In this document: one piece after another, positions 1 to 11,090 of the stretch | How the letters are laid out: each line of letters opens with the position of its first letter | Numbering within the stretch: position 1 is the stretch's first letter | NCBI GenBank assembly: GCA_022702705.1 | Contig: CM040433.1 | Coordinates: 16,023,682 to 16,087,681 of the forward strand | Origin: Papilionanthe hookeriana x Papilionanthe teres | Lineage: Eukaryota > Streptophyta > Magnoliopsida > Asparagales > Orchidaceae | Reading direction: 5' to 3' | Length of the DNA stretch: 64,000 bases | The notes under the pieces: generated by a model | Database searches by the model: none | The model's input: the letters and a program-made list of their open reading frames with translations, nothing else | What the model was told of the DNA's origin: nothing | Program-made: the position numbers and the translations under genes

Positions 1-645
1 ATAAAAATGCAATTTCTCCCTAAAATTCTGATTGTGTAGCATTTAGCCACAAAAAACTTTTGTACCACTAAGTGGGTCGGCTACATGAATCTTTTTTCTC
101 CATTGTGTTCTATTGAGTGCCATAATTTCATTTAATCAAATATTAAGATCATTTTTATACAACATGCCCAAGTCTTTTTAGGTCTACTAATTTTCTTAAC
201 ATAAGTCAATTTTAAAATATCTACTCTCCTAACAATGTCATCAGATGGTCGATGGTTAATGTGATCAAATGTGTCCAAACAATCTAAGGTGACTCTCTCT
301 AACCTTGTCTGTCACAGGAGTTACTCCAACCCTTACACGAACATATTTGATTCACATTTTATCTCTAAGTGTAAAGCCATCACCACCAAAGCATTCTCAT
401 CTCAGTAATACTTAAATTTATGCTTTTATTTCACAGGTCAACATGCTGCACCATAAAGCATTGTAGGTGTCACCACCATCATATAAAATTTTCCTTTAAG
501 TCTAAGCAATACGTTTTTATCACACAATAGGCCCGGTTCATTCCACAACCATAGAAGTTTAAATTCTACTAATAAAATTCTCATCTATATCAACATCACT
601 TTGAACAATAAACCTGACATATCTAAAATGTTCACTCTTTTAATG
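1..645 (-). mobile_element. Decayed LINE (non-LTR) reverse transcriptase C-terminal fragment
   Basis: Translating the minus strand from about 632 down to 1 gives, through several stops and frame changes, the typical C-terminal end of plant LINE reverse transcriptases. Visible in order are an IVQSDVDID-like stretch near 560-620, KLKGKFYMMVVTPTMLYGAACWPVK near 420-510 (motif read in part), a region like KVRESHLRLFGH near 270-310, and RPKKTWA near 170. A WRKRIHVADPT-like end lies near 60-110. No intact frame remains. The fragment runs off the left edge. It lies downstream of the visible CLP1 exons on the same strand, so it may sit in a CLP1 intron or replace the gene's 3' end. The family call is established knowledge from memory of LINE RT sequences; no search was run. 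Confidence 0.7.
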
Positions 646-659
646 CCTTGATTACTAAT

Positions 660-1615
660 TGCTACAACCTACGTTGAGATCTTCATTATTTATTCCAAGT
701 CCGTGAATCTCCGCTCCAAGCCTCCAATTGCTCCCCTATTGCCGAGAAATGTTCCACTATTTCAAAATTTGTTCTTTAATTTTTCCACCAAAGAATCCAC
801 TCTTAGCCTCCTTTACTCTCTCAAAGATTTTTGATATTGGAGATGCTGTGGATTAACGCATCTCACTTCAGATTTGAAGGTGGAACTGATTTTCTATCGC
901 TAGCTTCCTTGTGCTGTGAGCCCATGGTTCGGTCCTTGTACGTCCGATCCCATGGTTGGCTTCCCAGCTAGCTCAAATCAGGACGGTATCGTGAGATTAG
1001 AGCGCGGTCCCTTTGCCCGCTTCTATGCTAGCTCTCATTGTGTTGTACCACAAGGTTCGACCATGAAGGAGACATCGTGAAGGATTCATATACGTAAGTT
1101 TGGTGTGAAGTTGTTAGACGCTGCGATCTCACGAAGCTTGTATGTTGTGATCTCACTAAGTTTGTATGTCACAATCCTCTACTTTGAGCGGATAGCTTTC
1201 CATTCTTCCCAGATTCCCAAAGTGATGCTCTAATACCAATTTAATAAGAATAGACACAACTTTCCACATGGAAATTTGGACAGATAATATTTATTGTAAG
1301 AACATCAAACATTCAAGATAAATACAAAGATAAGCACCTATAATTTGAGAGGTAGGCGATCTATCCCATGGTAGAAAATCTCTCCCAAACCCTAACCCTA
1401 AGACTCAAAACTAAATCTCATGCATCCCCAACCCTAAACATACTAGCCCTATTTATACTAAACAATAATAAAAAACAAAGAACTAAATCGCCCCCAGTCT
1501 AACAAAAACAAAATTATCCTTGGGCACGGTCATAATAGATTGTAGCTCGTTATTCTCATTTCTTTTATTATTAATTAAGAGAGGGATTAATAATCATTAA
1601 AATAGGTCTCTATCA
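660..1615 (-). mobile_element. LTR-retrotransposon 5' end remnant (short LTR, Met-tRNA-type PBS, leader)
   Basis: On the minus strand, a roughly 375-bp LTR-like segment starts at TGATAGAGACC (1615) and ends near 1241. It contains a TATA box (TATAAATAGGGC, about 1446-1457). It is followed at once by TGGTATTAGAGCATC (1238-1224), one change from the plant initiator-Met primer-binding site TGGTATCAGAGC. Leader-like sequence follows, with a 24-bp direct repeat near 1123-1172, and then a weak frame with EHFSAIGEQLEAW-like residues near 700-780, reminiscent of a gag coiled coil. The LTR terminus lacks a clean CA and no second LTR is seen, so the boundaries are approximate. A chance PBS-like match cannot be excluded. 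Confidence 0.4.
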
Positions 1616-2371
1616 ACAAAAAAAATATATATATGCTAATTGATTTCTAATTTGATTGAATGCAATTCCTTGTAACCATGTCAAACTACAGCTGAGGATT
1701 GTAAAATTTTGAATGGAGATTATTCTTTGTCTGATACAAGGCTTGGTTCTTCTATTTGATGATCTCTTATTTTTCTTACTCTTATTATTTAATTTCTAGC
1801 AATAAATTTGATTTTATAATTGAATTTTGTAAAATTTAGTATTATGACCAACTTTTTAACTATAGCATGAATTTTTCAGTCTTTGGTCCGTTACTCTCTT
1901 TTATAACATTATAATATGGCTCATAAGATTACCACAAATTTAAACAGCCAGTTTACTCTTACATCTTTGTATCAAAATATCTCCTCTCCAATCATTTGGC
2001 ATTCTCTAATATATACAAACTCTACTGAAAAGATTTATTATCTAAAGTCATTGCACATGCCTTCCAACCCTACAAATCTCAGTAGTAATCTCATCTAAAC
2101 CTAAAGCTTTATTTCAAGCTAACTCTGGTGACATCTTCTTGCATGTGTAGGTTAGAGTACAACTTTCTCAAAACTTTAGTGACAGAAATTGGACAAACCA
2201 AAGTAATTTCATATTTAAGGGTATATCTTGATGTCAACTTGTACAATAGAAATATAAATAGAAGTTTGAAAATGGTTGACAAGCAAACTGTAGATATAAT
2301 AAGAAAATCTTATTAACATGCAACATTAATGATATGCACAATGCAAATATGCTCTTAAGGAAATAACATAC
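1616..2371. other. AT-rich stretch without recognisable gene
   Basis: No coding similarity was seen on either strand. I looked here specifically for the missing C-terminal CLP1 exons (the EYFYG, YRIGGG and SNVAGF regions of the family) on the minus strand and did not find them. It may be the start of a long last CLP1 intron, or unrelated filler. Confidence 0.4.
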
Positions 2372-4406
2372 CCTAATCCTGAAGCTCCGAGATTTCTGTC
2401 GAAATTTTGGGTTCCTTGAAACAACACCCCCAGACTTCTGAAGTTTTACAATGTCCATATTAGGATAATTCTTTGCTACATCTTTCAACATGCTGTAGAG
2501 CTTTTCCTGCATCATATTCATCAAAACAAAATTAATAAATTAACAGATAAAAAAGCACCACATTGTGCAATATGCCCAACATCATTTCCTTCTAAATTTA
2601 TTTTCACTGAAATATTACACTTCTAGATAAAAAATCATAAAAATCATCTAAGTCGGAAGCATCATAAAAAAGAAAATCTTCCATGCAAGGGTATAAAAGT
2701 ATCAAAATTACTCAATAATAAAAAAGTCATTTCACTGCTCCATCCATAAGAAGTGAAGGATAAGAATGCAAAGTAGAGAGTTTCAACCTAAAGAACAATT
2801 AACTTACATGAGAAATGAAGAAATTACCTGCCCCAAGACAAGAACAACATTAGCATTGAAAGTCTCAATTGCATGAAGAAGCAACTGCATCCATCATTAA
2901 GAAAACTAATGTTAAGAAATATTCATATTACAATGTGAATAAGACAGCTAATTATTTCAAAAGTAATGGTACCTCATAACCAAGGCCTTCCACCCAACCC
3001 AAAGTGTTGATCACCATGCCTGCAGCCCTAGACTCTGCATTAGCAGAGAAATGCCTCTCCAGTGTTTGAGCTAGCTCCTTCACAAGAACCTTGTATAGTT
3101 CTCCATTTATGCTGTGAATCAACCATTAGGAAGGAGAAAAACATATCCAGTCACCCACAGCTTAAGCCAAACTACACAAGTCGATTGTCTCATCATGTTT
3201 AGCAAACAAATATAACAAGAGATGTAGCGTAATGGTAAAAAGGTGCCAGCCATCCACCTTGGAGTAGTGTGTCCATAAAAGTACACAATGGGCATTTCTA
3301 GAGGTATCCCTTCAATGGCATCAATAGGCATTTCGATTGGAGTGGAAGCAATACATCCAGGAATAGTAATGGATCCCTGACCAATATCCAAATCGACAAA
3401 CATAGGCTTCCAGCCCAGCTTACACGCCCAACTCAGAAGCATCCTGCACAGACTACTTTTCCCAGAATCCGTGGGCCCAACCACAATAACCCGAGGACCC
3501 TAATTAGAGAAGATCCATAAAAATACAAAAAAATCATTAGGTATACATAATGCCTTGATGTAATTTTCGTGGAGTTATGTTTGGAGTTCCTAATAAAAAT
3601 AACACAGTGATCTTTCAAAGGAATAAACTAACAATCCTTTTAAATTCATTCACCGCTAATGAATGTATATTCAAACGATATGCAATATTCATGCAATTCA
3701 ATCGTCATTAAGAACTATTTGCAACCTTTTGCAGAAGCATGCGTCTTCCAATAGGAGCAATGAAATTGTTCGTATAAAATTGTGTACTTGAGAATATTTG
3801 ATAATTCTCGTATGAGCTATCTTCTAAAATTCATCTTCCATACACACGAGAGTGCGCAATTGATCCGAACAACAAAACGGAAGAAAGAAAAAGGAATAAA
3901 ACCTGGGATGCAACTAAGTCGTTACTAGGCGATGCCTTAGCCCGCGCTCTCCTGCCATCCAGTATCGCGTGTACGTTCACATAACTCACCATGGGAGTCT
4001 AAACAACCCAAAAATAGAGGCAAAGGTGTCATATGTCAACTCTTTACCACAAAATCCAGAAAATGAAGCAGCTACTTCACCTCATCAGCAACATACTCGA
4101 CCTCGCTGGTTCCTTCCACTTCCACAGTAGCTCCATGCCACGTAAAAATCTAAGAAATGAAAACAGAATTCCCATAAAGAGCTGGGGTTGGGATATTTTC
4201 AAGCACGGAAGAAAGAGAAAAGAGCGCACAGCAAACTTTTGACGAGGGGGAATGGAAAGCCAGTTCTCCGGCGGAGGCTCGGTACCAAAAATCTCAGCGG
4301 TGCCGGAGACGATGCGGACGCGGAATGGGGAATCGGCGCCGACCTCAACCCTAAGTTCGCTCTCCTTTGGCAGTTTGAACTGCCGGATCGATGCCGGAGC
4401 AGCCAT
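2372..4406 (-). CDS. CLP1: CLP1 homologue (mRNA 3'-end processing, polynucleotide 5'-kinase-like), 3' part missing
   Basis: CLP1 is a subunit of the nuclear cleavage/polyadenylation factor CFII and belongs to the polynucleotide kinase family. I assembled seven exons on the minus strand: 4406-4230, 4149-4081, 3998-3903, 3499-3258, 3111-2973, 2884-2828 and 2506-2372. All introns are GT..AG and all junctions keep frame, giving 915 nt or 305 codons. The start is the ATG at 4406 (MAAPASIRQFKLPKESEL). Residues 1-110 match the CLP1 N-terminal domain, the P-loop GPTDSGKS lies at about 122-129, and VDLDIGQG at 149-156. The frame then continues through the kinase core to KSRSFRIR. Plant homologues run on for about 125 residues from EYFYG, and those exons are not seen downstream. 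The end is therefore either truncation by transposons or a long intron leading out of the window. No stop or frameshift occurs in the visible exons. The N-terminal splice choice (AIFTW) follows the family. Confidence 0.88.
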
Positions 4407-4700
4407 GTTCGACGACTCCGTTCACAAAACTAGGTCTAGCGGGTAAATCTACACATTTAACTTATGATGTATAATATAAGTTTATAATCTGAATGTTAGT
4501 AGATAGCTGATACGAGAAATATCAAAGATTCTCAACTTCCAATTAATTGTTTTTTTTTTTTCTCATTTTTAACTCATCTTGTTCAGAGTAGTCCTAATTC
4601 GTTTTATCCCTATAATATCTTTTTTTTTCTGGAAATAAAGCTACTTAAAAATATCCTATGATATTAAAAAAAATTCTCATGTACTAATTTATTTAGGGTG
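4407..4700. promoter_or_regulatory. Putative CLP1 upstream region
   Basis: This is AT-rich sequence immediately 5' of the CLP1 start codon, with T-runs at about 4549-4562 and 4620-4628. No definite TATA box or transcription start could be fixed. It is called a promoter region only from its position. Confidence 0.35.
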
Positions 4701-4718
4701 AATATGCCAAATTTTACT

Positions 4719-5640
4719 TGGGCCCCGTTTGGGGCGGATTATTTCAGCGGGGGGAGTTTTCACCACTCGCGCGACACGTTTGTTTTTGCACGGATGGAAG
4801 GCAGCACAGTAACATGGGAATTTTACTTTTCCTTCGCTAATTTATGCAGCGGCAAACTTCCCGCTTTCTGCGTTTCGCTCCAGCTTTATTACGCTACAGC
4901 CCTCGCCTTGTTCTCAACCTCCTGCTGCAACCTGTCTGATCTCTTCTCCCTCGTGCCCAACCTCCCGCTGTGCGTTCTCTCCTCCCGCTGTGCGTGGCGC
5001 ACCTTCCCTTCTGCACGTGGCACACCTGATCCAGGCTGCTCCATTCGCGATCCAGCTCTTATCGCGATCCAGGCTTTCCCGATCTAGGCATTTGCGATCC
5101 AGCTCTGCTTGCGATCCAGCCTTTCTTCATTCGCAATCAAGGGGGCTCGTCGTTCGTTATCGATCCAGACGGCTCCTCCAGTAGCGATCCCATCGACTGA
5201 CGATCCAAGCAGTTAACTGCGGCCTTTCTTCTTCTCATGTGTTCCCGATTGAAGCTCCCCGTCAGACCGCTAATCCTCTGTAAGCATTCTTGGCATTGAT
5301 CGAATTTAGCAAATTCACAAGTCTCGTGAACTCTTTTGTTTACAGGCCCATCGTATACCTCTCCAGCGACTTCTCCTCGCGGTTTTACCTCTCCAGCGAG
5401 CTACCTCATTTCAATTTTTCTACGTTAAAGCATTCTTGCTCTGTAAGCATTCTTTCTTCATCCTCGTTTCCTGTTCTTCCTGCAAAACCTCTTTGCGGCT
5501 CTCCAGAATTTTCATTTCCCTGCACCTTATCAATCCGTAAAATCTCAGATTTTTTTATAGAACATTTTGAAAGCAGTTCTCAAAGCTTTGCAACTAAATT
5601 CATAAAAATTCTTTTACACTGCACTATATGTGGTTGAATT
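4719..5640 (+). other. GC-rich divergent segment with GATCCA microrepeats; unidentified leader or mobile element
   Basis: The segment begins with GGGCCCCGTTTGGGGCGG (4721-4738), a kind of sequence often seen at the ends of plant hAT-like MITEs, but I found no matching inverted end. From 4958 to 5215 it is rich in short repeats. CTCCCGCTGTGCG occurs twice (about 4961 and 4982), and GATCCA or close variants occur about nine times between 5028 and 5210. A longest plus-strand frame (5290-5637, 115 codons) has no recognisable similarity and low-complexity Ser/Phe content. GTAAGC at 5281 could be a splice donor of a transcript divergent to CLP1. I cannot assign a function. Confidence 0.3.
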
Positions 5641-6679
5641 ATTGATAGCAAATGGCAAAGAATAGTTTGTGGGAACATTAAGCTTTCTGCATATTGTAAT
5701 GGAAATGAGAGGAAAAAAAAAAGAAAAAAACATTGTTCTTAAGGACTGTTAGACAACGGCTATAAGGTAGGGTTTGGCTTAAGTCCATCTTAAATCTAGC
5801 CAAATGGCTCAAATACAAATGGCTGAAATATCAGAGCATAAACCAAAGTTTTATGATGCCTTTTGTAATCTATTGAGAAGGAACAAAAATTGCAATCTCA
5901 TCAAACATTATCCTAGCAATAAGAAAATATGAGAGTAGATTACCTTATGCAATCCCATCTTAAAAAAATTTGGTCTTCGTAGTGTGTTATTAAGTGGAAA
6001 GTTAAGAAGAGATCCCATGCCTTCCTGTGTTTCTCCATTCCTTGAATTTGCATGAGGTGTTTGTTGTTGAACGTGATTTACACAAGTGTAAACATAATGT
6101 TATCTTCTTCACTCCCTTTTTTTTTCTTAATTGTTGGTCCCATCCATTAGCATATTAATCTCGATGCCATCATCTATTTACTGTAAATATTGATGTATCA
6201 TGTATGATTGATGCTCACCTTCCATTCAGTGTAATCGTTGTTTAAATTTTTTGAGTATTTTGGTCAACATGATGGAAGTCTCCAATGACATTATCATGTT
6301 AACAACATCATTCGTGCTTATACAAAAAATGATCTGAACATATATAATAATCAATTCCATGTATATATAATTTTAGTAGAATTCTATGCATTGTAATCAT
6401 CTAAGCCCAAGTCCCGCAGTGCAGCGCTGGCACCATCCCTTGCAAGTGTACTATGAAAAAGAGGGAAAAATAAAGCTTCAAAATAATTCCATAGTAAAAA
6501 AAAGATCAATCACAAGTGGTTGCACAAAATTGCATCATTCTCGACACTTTCTACAGAGAATGAGATTTGAAAGCTAGAGTAAAATCTTTATTATATGGTG
6601 TACATCAAAAATATGATCGCACGAATCTTAAGGAAATCCAACAAGTCTCACTTATGAATACTAAAGAATAATGTATCGC
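5641..6679. other. Unrecognised AT-rich intergenic sequence
   Basis: No coding similarity, RNA gene or terminal repeats were recognised on either strand. Short frames here have no family features. Confidence 0.4.
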
Positions 6680-7680
6680 GAGATAGAAAAGCCAAGTGTT
6701 ATGTCAATCGTTTAGAACTCTAAGTCGTCCAAATGGAAGCACAACAAGCACCTAATCCGAAAGACAGTCATTCAAGGTATGCTCCTTCAGGCAATTTTGG
6801 CATTCTTCTCAAAGATGGCCAATTGGCATCCCGCAGAACACCTTTTTAATCCTCTGAGAATGCCCCTTGTCCAAAGAGAGTTTCCCATCGGATTACGGTG
6901 TTGCACCCTCTACCGACGGCTCAAGTTCACCCTCACGACAGAAGGCATCTGCTCAAGATTACATTGAAGGGTCGACTGGAAGAACTTTCAACCAACCGAA
7001 TGACAGTCGACCAAAGGAATTCAGTAGACCAAATGTTAAGATTAACGGGTCATTAAATGCTCATCTTCAAGCAGATATAAATATGAAATGATCTTAATGT
7101 CAGTTATGAATATGAAAGAATGTTGGAGTCAGTAACTAATGAGAAACTATGTCATAATAACTTTTAATATCCCTATTGAAATTTAAGTTTACTCTAGATA
7201 CCTCTCGGGACCTACAAATAGGGGATCATCTCTCATATTAAGGACTACTAAATTCACTCTATCAAAACTTTTGTTACTATGCACTTTGTTTCATCCTTCT
7301 CTGTCTCTTTGTTTCTTTCGTTCGTCCTACACTCTATATATTGGGTGCGATCTGTATGATATATTTGGATTTAACATGCTAAAATATGTAGTAAGCTTGG
7401 AAACATGCCACCAACAATAAAAGGAGAAAGCCAGATAGAAAGACCGCGTCTAAGAGACACCATAAACATGGAGCATGTAAGGGAATTTAGGCAACAAAAA
7501 ATTCAAAAACATTGAGATCTAATGGCTGATCAGATGGCAGAATTGACCCACATGCTACTCGAGGGAAGAGCGCAAGCTTCCTAGGAACATACCCTCGAGA
7601 TGGAAGAGTCCTAATACCTCAAGGCTGTCAAGAGGCTTAAGGGATAGAAATGATGGAAGACTCCTAATATCAATAAAGTG
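6680..7680 (+). mobile_element. Worn gypsy LTR end, leader and gag start
   Basis: TTGGGTGCGATCTGTATGAT at about 7340-7360 resembles a degraded non-Met gypsy primer-binding region (usual form TTGGCGCCGTCTGTGGGAA). It is preceded by a promoter-like stretch with ACAAATAGGGGATC (about 7215) and a T/C-rich leader. It is followed by a broken frame at 7400-7600 with hydrophilic, gag-like residues (MEHVREFRQQ, LMADQMAELT). Boundaries are guesses. The call rests on the order LTR, PBS, gag rather than on any strong single match. Confidence 0.3.
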
Positions 7681-8735
7681 TTTGGTCTAAAATGTCGGTC
7701 GGACCATGAATTGGGTGAATGGAGGTCTTTGGCTTGCATTGAGGTTCATCCCTGTCTTTGTATTCCATTGTTCATCATCATTTTTATATTTTATTGTGTT
7801 GAGGATTATCCTTGTTCTGTCGTCATGTTATAGTTCATTATCACTCCGTCAACATGTTGGTTCCACTTCATATAATCCAAATAATCATAGCCAACTAACA
7901 AAAATGACCCCAAACTCTGCACGCAATAGTAAAGAAAAGAAATTACTATGTTTATTGTTATTCATGCAAAAAATTATTACTATTTACAAAAGATATTACA
8001 AACATAAACAATGCTACTTGGATCTAGCCAGTGATACAACACTAGGCCCCCTATGCTATAGGCCGTGCTCAAGGACTTTTATTTATAGCACCTGCAGAAA
8101 TGTGTTAGTATCATTTATTGTTTCAGTGGTTGCCCCATTAAGCACAGCCTTCTGTAGAAAATGAATGTTAAAAAACAATTAAAATAGTCATCTTAACATC
8201 CAAACTACCGAAGAAAACTACCCTAAGCTTCTAATTATAGCTAGCAAATAAATAAAAATAGTTACAATAAACCATAGTCACATCAAACAATAATAATCAC
8301 AGATGCCCTAACCTAATTTTATTGTCAATGTCCCAAAAAACCATCTAATGTGCGTGGTGCTTATGCAACAAGCAAATCTTAGGCTTATTTTTGTGTTTTG
8401 GTGATAGCGATTTAAGTTATTTTATGTTCAAGCATTACTAAATAGATGGTTCAGTTCAAGTTCTTAGAGTTTTAAATTTTTTATTTTTTATTTTAGGAAT
8501 TTTTTGAGTTAAATTTGTTATATTATCACTTATGCATTTATACATGTTTATAAAGCATAAGAGTATTTAAATCTCGTGAAAAGTAATAAATAACAACTTA
8601 AATCCTAGAATGAGATTAATTAAAAGAGAATCCAAATAATTAAAGAAAGCATTGATTTAGAAGTATGTTCAATCATCATTTTCTGAAATTTGGACCCAAC
8701 TATAGACAAATTTACATGAATGTTAGGGAATAGAG
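7681..8735. other. Unrecognised sequence between gypsy remnants
   Basis: A 152-codon plus-strand frame (7706-8164) exists, but its hydrophobic, low-information translation shows no motif I recognise and it overlaps repeat-like sequence. The rest is AT-rich. No gene is supported. Confidence 0.35.
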
Positions 8736-9193
8736 TTTAATTGTTAAAATATGCTCTTAAACAATAGGATACATAATATTTATTTAAGTAGCATCCATTG
8801 ATTGGAAGGATAGGACTCTCTTTTTTGTGGTCCTCTCATCGATACGATCCTTCATAATATACTTCTTGATTACAAAAGGACCTTCCTAAGTTGGTCCAAA
8901 GTTGCCACTTATTTTATGATGGGCTAAAATTGGCCTTCAGAGAACCAAGAACAAGTCACCTACTCAGAAAGTTCTATGGTGGACCAGTTTGTGGTTAGCT
9001 TGAAACATTTTGTCTTGATACAGCTCAATGTTTCGTTTGACTAATAAACATTTACCTTCTAAACCTTTAAGTTATTCTAAGATTAGTGAGGCATATTATT
9101 CTATCGTGATTGTTCCATTAACTGCTATCCTTACTGAGGGGAGTTTTAAATCAAGTGGAGTACAACTTCAGGCCAATACACTAAGGTGTAAGG
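8736..9193 (-). pseudogene. Old Ty3/gypsy pol remnant, integrase C-terminal part (left half)
   Basis: Minus-strand translation gives a decayed gypsy integrase end. RDLVLGSLK-like residues lie near 8930, a region like KEVYYEGSYR near 8860, and NGCYLNKYYVS near 8770 (compare WNAMHLKRYY at the end of many gypsy pol proteins). Several stops and shifts are present. The fragment is cut at 9193 by the 5' LTR of Ath1 and resumes at 22559. The reading frame across the cut (TPY|TLVYWPE) is restored when the insertion and one TAAGG copy are removed, which shows both halves are one element. Confidence 0.7.
9189..9193. repeat. Target-site duplication of Ath1 (left copy)
   Basis: TAAGG directly precedes the TG of the 5' LTR and is repeated at 22554-22558 directly after the CA of the 3' LTR. 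Five bases is the usual duplication length for LTR retrotransposons. Confidence 0.85.
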
Positions 9194-9397
9194 TGATCCA
9201 AGAAAAAAATACCTATTTTTATGCCTTGATTTTTATTAAAATTTAAGGATATTATGCTTTAATGAAAGGTATTTTTGTGTTTTTGGATGTAGGTGATGCA
9301 CAAATGTTCAAGAAGGAGAAAAATATGAAAAAGGAGCAAAAAGGAGCAAAAAGGAGCAAAAATAGAGCCAAAATGCAAAATTGTCGAAATTATTGGC

Positions 9398-9436
9398 CTG
9401 GCGTCTAGGCGCCAGAGTCCGGCGCCTAAGCGCCAG
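9398..9436. promoter_or_regulatory. Palindromic 21-bp array, LTR cluster 1
   Basis: Two copies of the imperfect or perfect palindrome GGCGCCTAGGCGCC lie with their TA centres exactly 21 bp apart. The same cluster lies in the 3' LTR at 20927-20966. Confidence 0.7.
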
Positions 9437-9639
9437 CTCGATATAGAAAACTGTTAAGTTTTTGACGACTTTTGGGCGGTTATTTTGACGGTGTGAGCGG
9501 TTATTGGACCTTCTAGAAGACTGGCAGTTGTTCCTGGTTTATAGAACATGTGATACAATGTATTTGGACGCTTCAAAACGGTTTTAATCACGAAGAGGTG
9601 TGATCTAAAGTGAAGAGGTGCGAATAACTGGACGCGGTG

Positions 9640-9723
9640 TCCGGTGCCTAGGCACCAAATTACGGCGCCTAGGCGCCAGATTTCGGCACATAGGCGCCAG
9701 ATTCCGGCGCCTAGGCGCCAGAC
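9640..9723. promoter_or_regulatory. Palindromic 21-bp array, LTR cluster 2 (four units)
   Basis: Four tandem 21-bp units at 9640-9660, 9661-9681, 9682-9702 and 9703-9723, each centred on a GGCGCCTAGGCGCC-type palindrome. One unit reads GGTGCCTAGGCACC, still a palindrome. The array ends 70 bp upstream of the TATA box. The 3' LTR has only one unit here (21169-21189). Confidence 0.75.
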
Positions 9724-9792
9724 ACACCTTCTAGAAGATTCATTGAATATGGGCACATTTTGAAGAGGTGCATTGAGGCAACCCTTGAAGCC

Positions 9793-9800
9793 TATAAATA
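9793..9800 (+). promoter_or_regulatory. Ath1 5' LTR TATA box
   Basis: TATAAATA within CCTATAAATAGGAGGG, preceded by the palindromic array. It is conserved in the 3' LTR at 21258-21265. Confidence 0.7.
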
Positions 9801-11090
9801 GGAGGGTATTCCTTCAGAGAAAAACGCCCCATCTACTCTCCTATCTAGACTCCAATCTAGAGAGAGAATTAAAGAGATCATATTAGGGCCACCTTTTTAC
9901 TTTCCTTCATAAATTAGTGAGTTTATTTTAGAGTTTGTATTTAGAGTTTGAAAGAGTTGGTGCACCTGTAGTTCATTACGCTGTGGAGTCAGTAGGAATC
10001 AGAAGTTCAGTAGGAGAAATATCTAAGATAAGTATTTTTATTTTGATTCAAAGTTTATTTATTATGTTTTGTTATTTAATTTCAATGTGTTCTGAGTAGT
10101 TGCTTTACTTTCTCCTTTCAATTATGAAAAGATAAATAAGAAAATACAAAATTCATAGGAGAATTAAAAATCATATATTTTCAAAACATTGTGATGATAT
10201 TAATACCGGTTCTTAATTTACTATTTAAATTGGTCATTTAAATTGTTAAAACCTGTTGAAGAGTTTTGAGACCTAGAAGGAGATAAATTCTTAACTTATA
10301 GATATCACATGAATCCTTAGGTAGTCGAAGGTCTTGTGCGGGTTATTCAAGGTGAAGTGCAAATAAATAGGAAGATGTTATATATTGGGCGTAGAATTGA
10401 TAAGTTTTTAGAGTGACAGACTAAAATTTTATGAATTGGTTTATAAAAAAGGAAAGGGTCACTAGTAGGGCCTACCATAGCCACCCTTGGACATCTAGTA
10501 ATGTGAGCCTAGATTAACCCATTCTACTAACAATACATTCGGACTTGATCTATAGGCTAGCCAATGTTCTTTGCACCTAGATCAAAGGGTAAAGAATATG
10601 AATGCTTCTATTTGGCACAATACCATAAATTTATATTCTCCACGAATATTATCATTACTTAGAAAATCTTGGATTAATTGAAAGGGAGAAAGTTGCTTTC
10701 TTATTGCTATTTACATCAATTATTTTATTTCTGCTTTATTATTGCATCTAGTAAATTAAAGATATTTTAATTTTTTTATAAAAGAAATACTTTAAAATAA
10801 AAATATTTAAAGATCTATATCTCTCTCCTCGTGGGAACGATACTGGGGTCTTTGTTTCAAAGCCCTATATTACTTGAAACGATATGTATACTTGCGTAGA
10901 ACCCCTAGTGTGTAAAATATTTTCCATAAAATTATATTTATATACACTAGTCACTATTATTATTTATAACATATATTTTTGAAAGCATTAATTAGTATGT
11001 TGATCTTCAGAGGACTTCGGGTCAAGTTTTTGGCACTGTTGCCAGAGAAGAAGATTTTAGTACACATATATTTATATCGAGTCAAGTTTT

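Larger units (their letters stand above)
9194..11084 (+). repeat. Ath1 5' LTR
   Basis: It starts TGATCCAAG and ends GAGTCA just before the PBS. It contains two clusters of the 21-bp palindromic unit (9398-9436 and 9640-9723) and a TATA box at 9793-9800. Near its 3' end it holds a second PBS-like sequence (11031-11047). It matches the 3' LTR (20723-22553) almost throughout, apart from three extra 21-bp units. Confidence 0.92.

Noticed and set aside
1384..1400. CCCTAACCCTAAG, telomere-like
   Set aside because: Only two to three units; common by chance in plant leaders and not evidence of an interstitial telomere.
4033..4446. Plus-strand frames opposite CLP1 exons 1 and 2
   Set aside because: They overlap the clearly conserved minus-strand CLP1 coding exons and show no similarity of their own.
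9454..9756. 100-codon minus-strand frame with repeated CRLGAGIWRL-like words (also 20983-21297)
   Set aside because: The repeated peptide is only the translation of the 21-bp palindromic units in the LTR; copy number differs between LTRs and no start context supports it.
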